Below, piece after piece: positions 63,236 through 64,000 of a DNA stretch of 64,000 bases (position 1 is the first letter of the stretch; every line of letters starts with the position of its first letter). The notes beneath the pieces are model-generated. The model made no database searches. It was not told the DNA's origin and was given only the letters and a program-made list of their open reading frames with translations. Source of the DNA: CBDFKQ01 sp965248855 (GTDB lineage Bacteria; Bacteroidota; Bacteroidia; Cytophagales; 172606-1); NCBI GenBank assembly GCA_965248855.1, contig CBDFKQ010000005.1:62001-126000 (forward strand), written 5' to 3'. Both the position numbers and the translations under genes were made by a program.

Positions 63236-64000
63236 TCAGTTATCTAAATTCTTTTTAAATTTCGACGGTGACATACCAAAAACTTCCGTAAAACTTTTGG
63301 TAAAATATGAATGATTTGAAAATCCAACGTCATACAATATTTCCTGAATAGTTTTGTTGGTTTCCTTTAGTAAGATAGCTGCTTGTTTTATCCTTACATT
63401 ACGAATGAAAATATTAACTGTAAGGCCCGAAACTGCTTTTAATTTCCTATAAAAAGTTGACCTGCTCATATTCATTTGGGTATACAGCGTTTCGCCATCA
63501 AAGTTTGGATCGGTTAAATCTTTTTGGATTATATCCAGAAGCTTCTGTAGGAATTTTTCATCTTCAGTATTGTGAAAAGTTTCGTTATAGCCTGTTAAAG
63601 GACTTTTAATAAATTTTTCGTGCAGTTTTTTTCTATTTTCAAGCAGGTTCCGAACTTTTAAGTGAAGAATATTGATACTAAAAGGCTTTGTAATATAATC
63701 GTTTGCTCCTGTTTGTAAACCATCAATTTGTTGATCTTCGTGGGTTTTTGCTGTCAGCATTATCACAGGGATGTGAGCTGTGGTTTCATTATTTCTAATT
63801 TCAGTACATAATTGTAAACCATCTTTTACAGGCATCATTAAATCAGTAATTATAAGATCCGGTAGCAAGTGTAAGGCCTTTTCGAATCCTTCTTCGCCAT
63901 TTTTGGCTGTTTCAACTTCATAGCTTTGAGAAAATTCATTGCTGATAAAATGCAGTAGCTCAACATTATCTTCTACTATTAAAATCACATATTTACCTTT
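63236..64000 (-). CDS. Response regulator-AraC protein, probably the C-terminal part of a hybrid two-component sensor
   Basis: The frame is open to the window edge (255 codons); a GTG at 63988 exists, but four more sense codons precede it, so the gene very likely starts outside. A receiver domain comes first (ILIVEDN, phospho-acceptor Asp in IITDLMMP, Lys in ITKPFS), then an AraC helix-turn-helix domain (TLYTQMNMSRSTFYRKLKA, IQEILYDVGFSNHSYFTKSF, GMSPSKFKKNL). In Bacteroidota this order is the C-terminus of hybrid two-component systems that sense glycan breakdown products and activate polysaccharide loci. The adjacent GH5 gene is a likely target. Confidence 0.9.
   Translation of the reverse strand, partial: KGKYVILIVEDNVELLHFISNEFSQSYEVETAKNGEEGFEKALHLLPDLIITDLMMPVKDGLQLCTEIRNNETTAHIPVIMLTAKTHEDQQIDGLQTGANDYITKPFSINILHLKVRNLLENRKKLHEKFIKSPLTGYNETFHNTEDEKFLQKLLDIIQKDLTDPNFDGETLYTQMNMSRSTFYRKLKAVSGLTVNIFIRNVRIKQAAILLKETNKTIQEILYDVGFSNHSYFTKSFTEVFGMSPSKFKKNLDN

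Noticed and set aside
1..64000. CRISPR arrays, insertion sequences, prophage genes, rRNA and classical riboswitches
   Set aside because: No regularly spaced repeats, transposase or integrase motifs, rRNA blocks, or TPP/cobalamin-type conserved cores were recognised by eye.

Overview
This is a low-GC chromosomal segment of a member of the Bacteroidota, most likely a Chitinophagaceae-type gliding, polysaccharide-degrading bacterium. Evidence read from the sequence: a SusC/SusD pair, type IX secretion sorting tails on three large exported enzymes or binding proteins, gldA/gldF gliding genes, few Shine-Dalgarno sites, and several promoters of the Bacteroidota form (-33 TTTG, -7 TAnnTTTG) upstream of genes and a tRNA. 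No database could be searched, so family names rest on recognised motifs.

Left half (1-31 kb), mostly housekeeping: the start of a CBM9-like/DUF5916-type exported protein; a macro-domain hydrolase; a dksA-like/scpB/rluB cluster; an alpha/beta hydrolase; a tandem pair of HEIGH-type lipoprotein metallopeptidases; a large MscS channel; gldA-gldF-Dabb; a frameshifted YD-repeat-like lipoprotein; a TIM-barrel sugar isomerase-like protein; a PD40/OmpA envelope protein; a PAP2-like membrane protein; a NylB-like serine hydrolase; asnB; a J-domain coiled-coil protein; ileS (frameshifted near its N-terminus); an orphan coiled-coil protein; a TonB receptor translationally coupled to nadR; and a methyltransferase.

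Right half (31-64 kb), a glycan utilisation region. Leftward operon 1 is susC-susD-beta-helix/PA14/F5-8C protein-VCBS/UnbV lipoprotein-GH31, preceded by an ECF sigma factor gene. Leftward operon 2 is GH29 fucosidase-(short lutB-like remnant)-uxaA-GH95 fucosidase, divergent from an AraC regulator. Then come a second beta-helix protein, tRNA-Ala(GGC), a paralogue of the orphan coiled-coil protein, a 1445-residue GH5 (mannanase-like) multidomain enzyme, and the C-terminal half of a response-regulator/AraC protein, probably a hybrid two-component sensor, cut by the window edge. The inferred picture is capture of a fucose-decorated plant or algal glycan: surface binding and backbone cleavage by T9SS-exported proteins, import by SusCD, removal of side chains by GH31, GH29 and GH95, and sugar-acid catabolism by UxaA.

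The strongest new signal is a diverged ~140 bp block in three places (upstream of susC, of the ECF sigma gene, and of the GH29 operon/araC). On the leftward strand each copy carries TTTGT, exactly 19 nt, then GTACT. This fits an autoregulated ECF promoter tying the sugar operons together, in a locus where no anti-sigma gene is visible. Other points of note are a duplicated coiled-coil family with shared upstream DNA, two beta-helix proteins with exchanged middle domains, and an operator-like palindrome at the TonB receptor-nadR promoter.
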